Shown one piece after another: positions 6,433-6,661 of a stretch of DNA of 6,661 bases; positions within the stretch are counted from its first letter, which is position 1, and the number at the start of each line of letters is the position of its first letter. The stretch is taken from NCBI GenBank assembly GCA_002732675.1, contig NVRR01000181.1, forward strand, positions 1-6,661, read 5' to 3'. The notes below the pieces were generated by a model, which ran no database searches, was not told the origin of the DNA, and saw nothing but the letters and a program-made list of their open reading frames with translations. A program made the position numbers and the translations under genes. The stretch comes from Sneathiella sp. Its GTDB lineage: Bacteria > Pseudomonadota > Alphaproteobacteria > Sneathiellales > Sneathiellaceae.

Positions 6433-6450
6433 ATGGCAGTAACTGTTCAG
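6433..6450 (-). promoter_or_regulatory. Degenerate Pho-box-like element upstream of phnD
   Basis: The minus strand reads CTGAACAGTTACTGCCAT. The spacing (CTG at positions 1 and 12) matches the 11-bp period of a PhoB box, and the second half, CTGCCAT, fits CTGTCAT at six of seven bases. The first half fits poorly. Phosphate-starvation control of phnCDE-type operons is well known, which makes the site plausible but not demonstrated. I could not pick out a reliable -35/-10 pair in the surrounding AT-rich sequence. Confidence 0.25.
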
Positions 6451-6490
6451 AAAATCGATGTAACGCTGCCAAATCCATCCAGCCGCAAAT

Positions 6491-6505
6491 ACCCGCTCAG
6501 CGGGT
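6491..6505. other. Short GC hairpin upstream of the phn operon
   Basis: ACCCGC (6491-6496) pairs with GCGGGT (6500-6505) over a 3-base loop, followed by TT on the plus strand. It looks like a small terminator-type hairpin. The U-run is short on both strands and no gene clearly ends here, except possibly one reading leftward from beyond the right edge. Confidence 0.35.
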
Positions 6506-6564
6506 TTAATCCACTAGCTGACGGACAATAGTGCAACTTGCAGGCTACCGCCCGCCGCTACCAG

Positions 6565-6594
6565 TGAAGTGGTCCTGCTTTCCAGGACAGATTT
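6565..6594. mobile_element. Possible terminal inverted repeat of an IS3-family element extending past the right edge
   Basis: From 6565 the plus strand reads TGAAGTGGTCCTGCTTTCCA followed by GGACAG. It begins with TG and has the layout of IS3-family ends (TGAA, then CC, a T-rich centre, then CCxGGACA), with GTCCTG (6572-6577) complementary to CAGGAC (6583-6588). Minus-strand frames closing at 6604 and 6627 lie 35-60 bases inside this end, where a transposase orfB normally stops next to the right repeat. The other end is outside the window, so neither the element nor its target duplication can be confirmed. The call is from remembered patterns. Confidence 0.4.
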
Positions 6595-6603
6595 GCAGCT
6601 AAG

Positions 6604-6661
6604 TTAAGGTGTATCGGGTTTGGTTATCATGCCGCTTTCATCATTTCCTTGCCGCCAAAGT
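6604..6661 (-). CDS. Possible 3' end of a protein gene at the right edge (two open frames, unresolved)
   Basis: Two minus-strand frames enter from the right edge and stop here. One ends ...GMITKPDTP at a TAA (6606-6604), the other ends FGGKEMMKAA at a TGA (6629-6627). If the sequence at 6565 is an IS3-family end, one of them could be the transposase C-terminus. Neither tail is one I can assign to a family, and both are too short to distinguish from chance. Confidence 0.25.
   Translation of the reverse strand, partial: LWRQGNDESGMITKPDTP

Noticed and set aside
6406..6564. Possible tRNA or small structured RNA in the phnD upstream region, suggested by the GC hairpin at 6491-6505
   Set aside because: No cloverleaf, T-loop or anticodon arm can be drawn; only short isolated inverted repeats are present.
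1..6661. CRISPR array, phage genes or a defence or toxin-antitoxin system
   Set aside because: No regularly spaced repeats were seen and all substantial ORFs are explained by transport and regulation; no such system is supported.

Overview
The window looks like an accessory stretch of an alphaproteobacterial chromosome or plasmid, most likely a marine member of the Rhodobacterales. This placement is an inference from protein style (a two-permease phosphonate-type importer, the PhnD N-terminal extension, the MocR/DMT pair) and moderate GC content; no marker gene is present. There are six intact protein genes. Both edges carry fragments that look like debris of older or mobile sequence.

Left part (1-2615). 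On the minus strand, positions 1-91 encode a short piece of a DppC/OppC-type peptide ABC permease. A stop lies just upstream of it, so it is a 5'-truncated remnant unless the assembly is wrong. Next comes a gene for a 10-helix EamA/DMT-family exporter (230-1093, minus). It diverges from a MocR-type regulator (1224-2615, plus), a GntR winged-helix domain fused to a fold-type-I aminotransferase domain. Their 130-base shared upstream region holds a clear inverted repeat that is the best candidate operator. The regulator probably senses an amino acid or amine through PLP and controls the exporter, itself, or both.

Middle (2616-2791). This convergent intergenic spacer contains a wide 10-bp inverted repeat and a probable bidirectional terminator.

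Right part (2792-6336, all minus). A four-gene phosphonate/phosphite/phosphate-type ABC importer operon is read phnD, phnC, phnE1, phnE2. The last three genes are translationally coupled (GTGA and TAATG overlaps). Between phnD and phnC is a GAAA-capped hairpin followed by a U-run, a likely partial terminator that would favour the binding protein. No C-P lyase, phosphonatase or phosphite dehydrogenase gene is in the window, so the chemical substrate cannot be fixed from context.

Right edge (6337-6661). The phnD upstream region is AT-rich and has a 15-bp palindrome, repeated GTTAC half-sites and a degenerate Pho-box-like element. Beyond it, 6565 onwards resembles the terminal inverted repeat of an IS3-family element whose body would lie outside the window.

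I see no convincing wholly new system here. The most useful non-routine observations are the intra-operon attenuator, the candidate operators, the peptide-permease remnant and the probable IS end.
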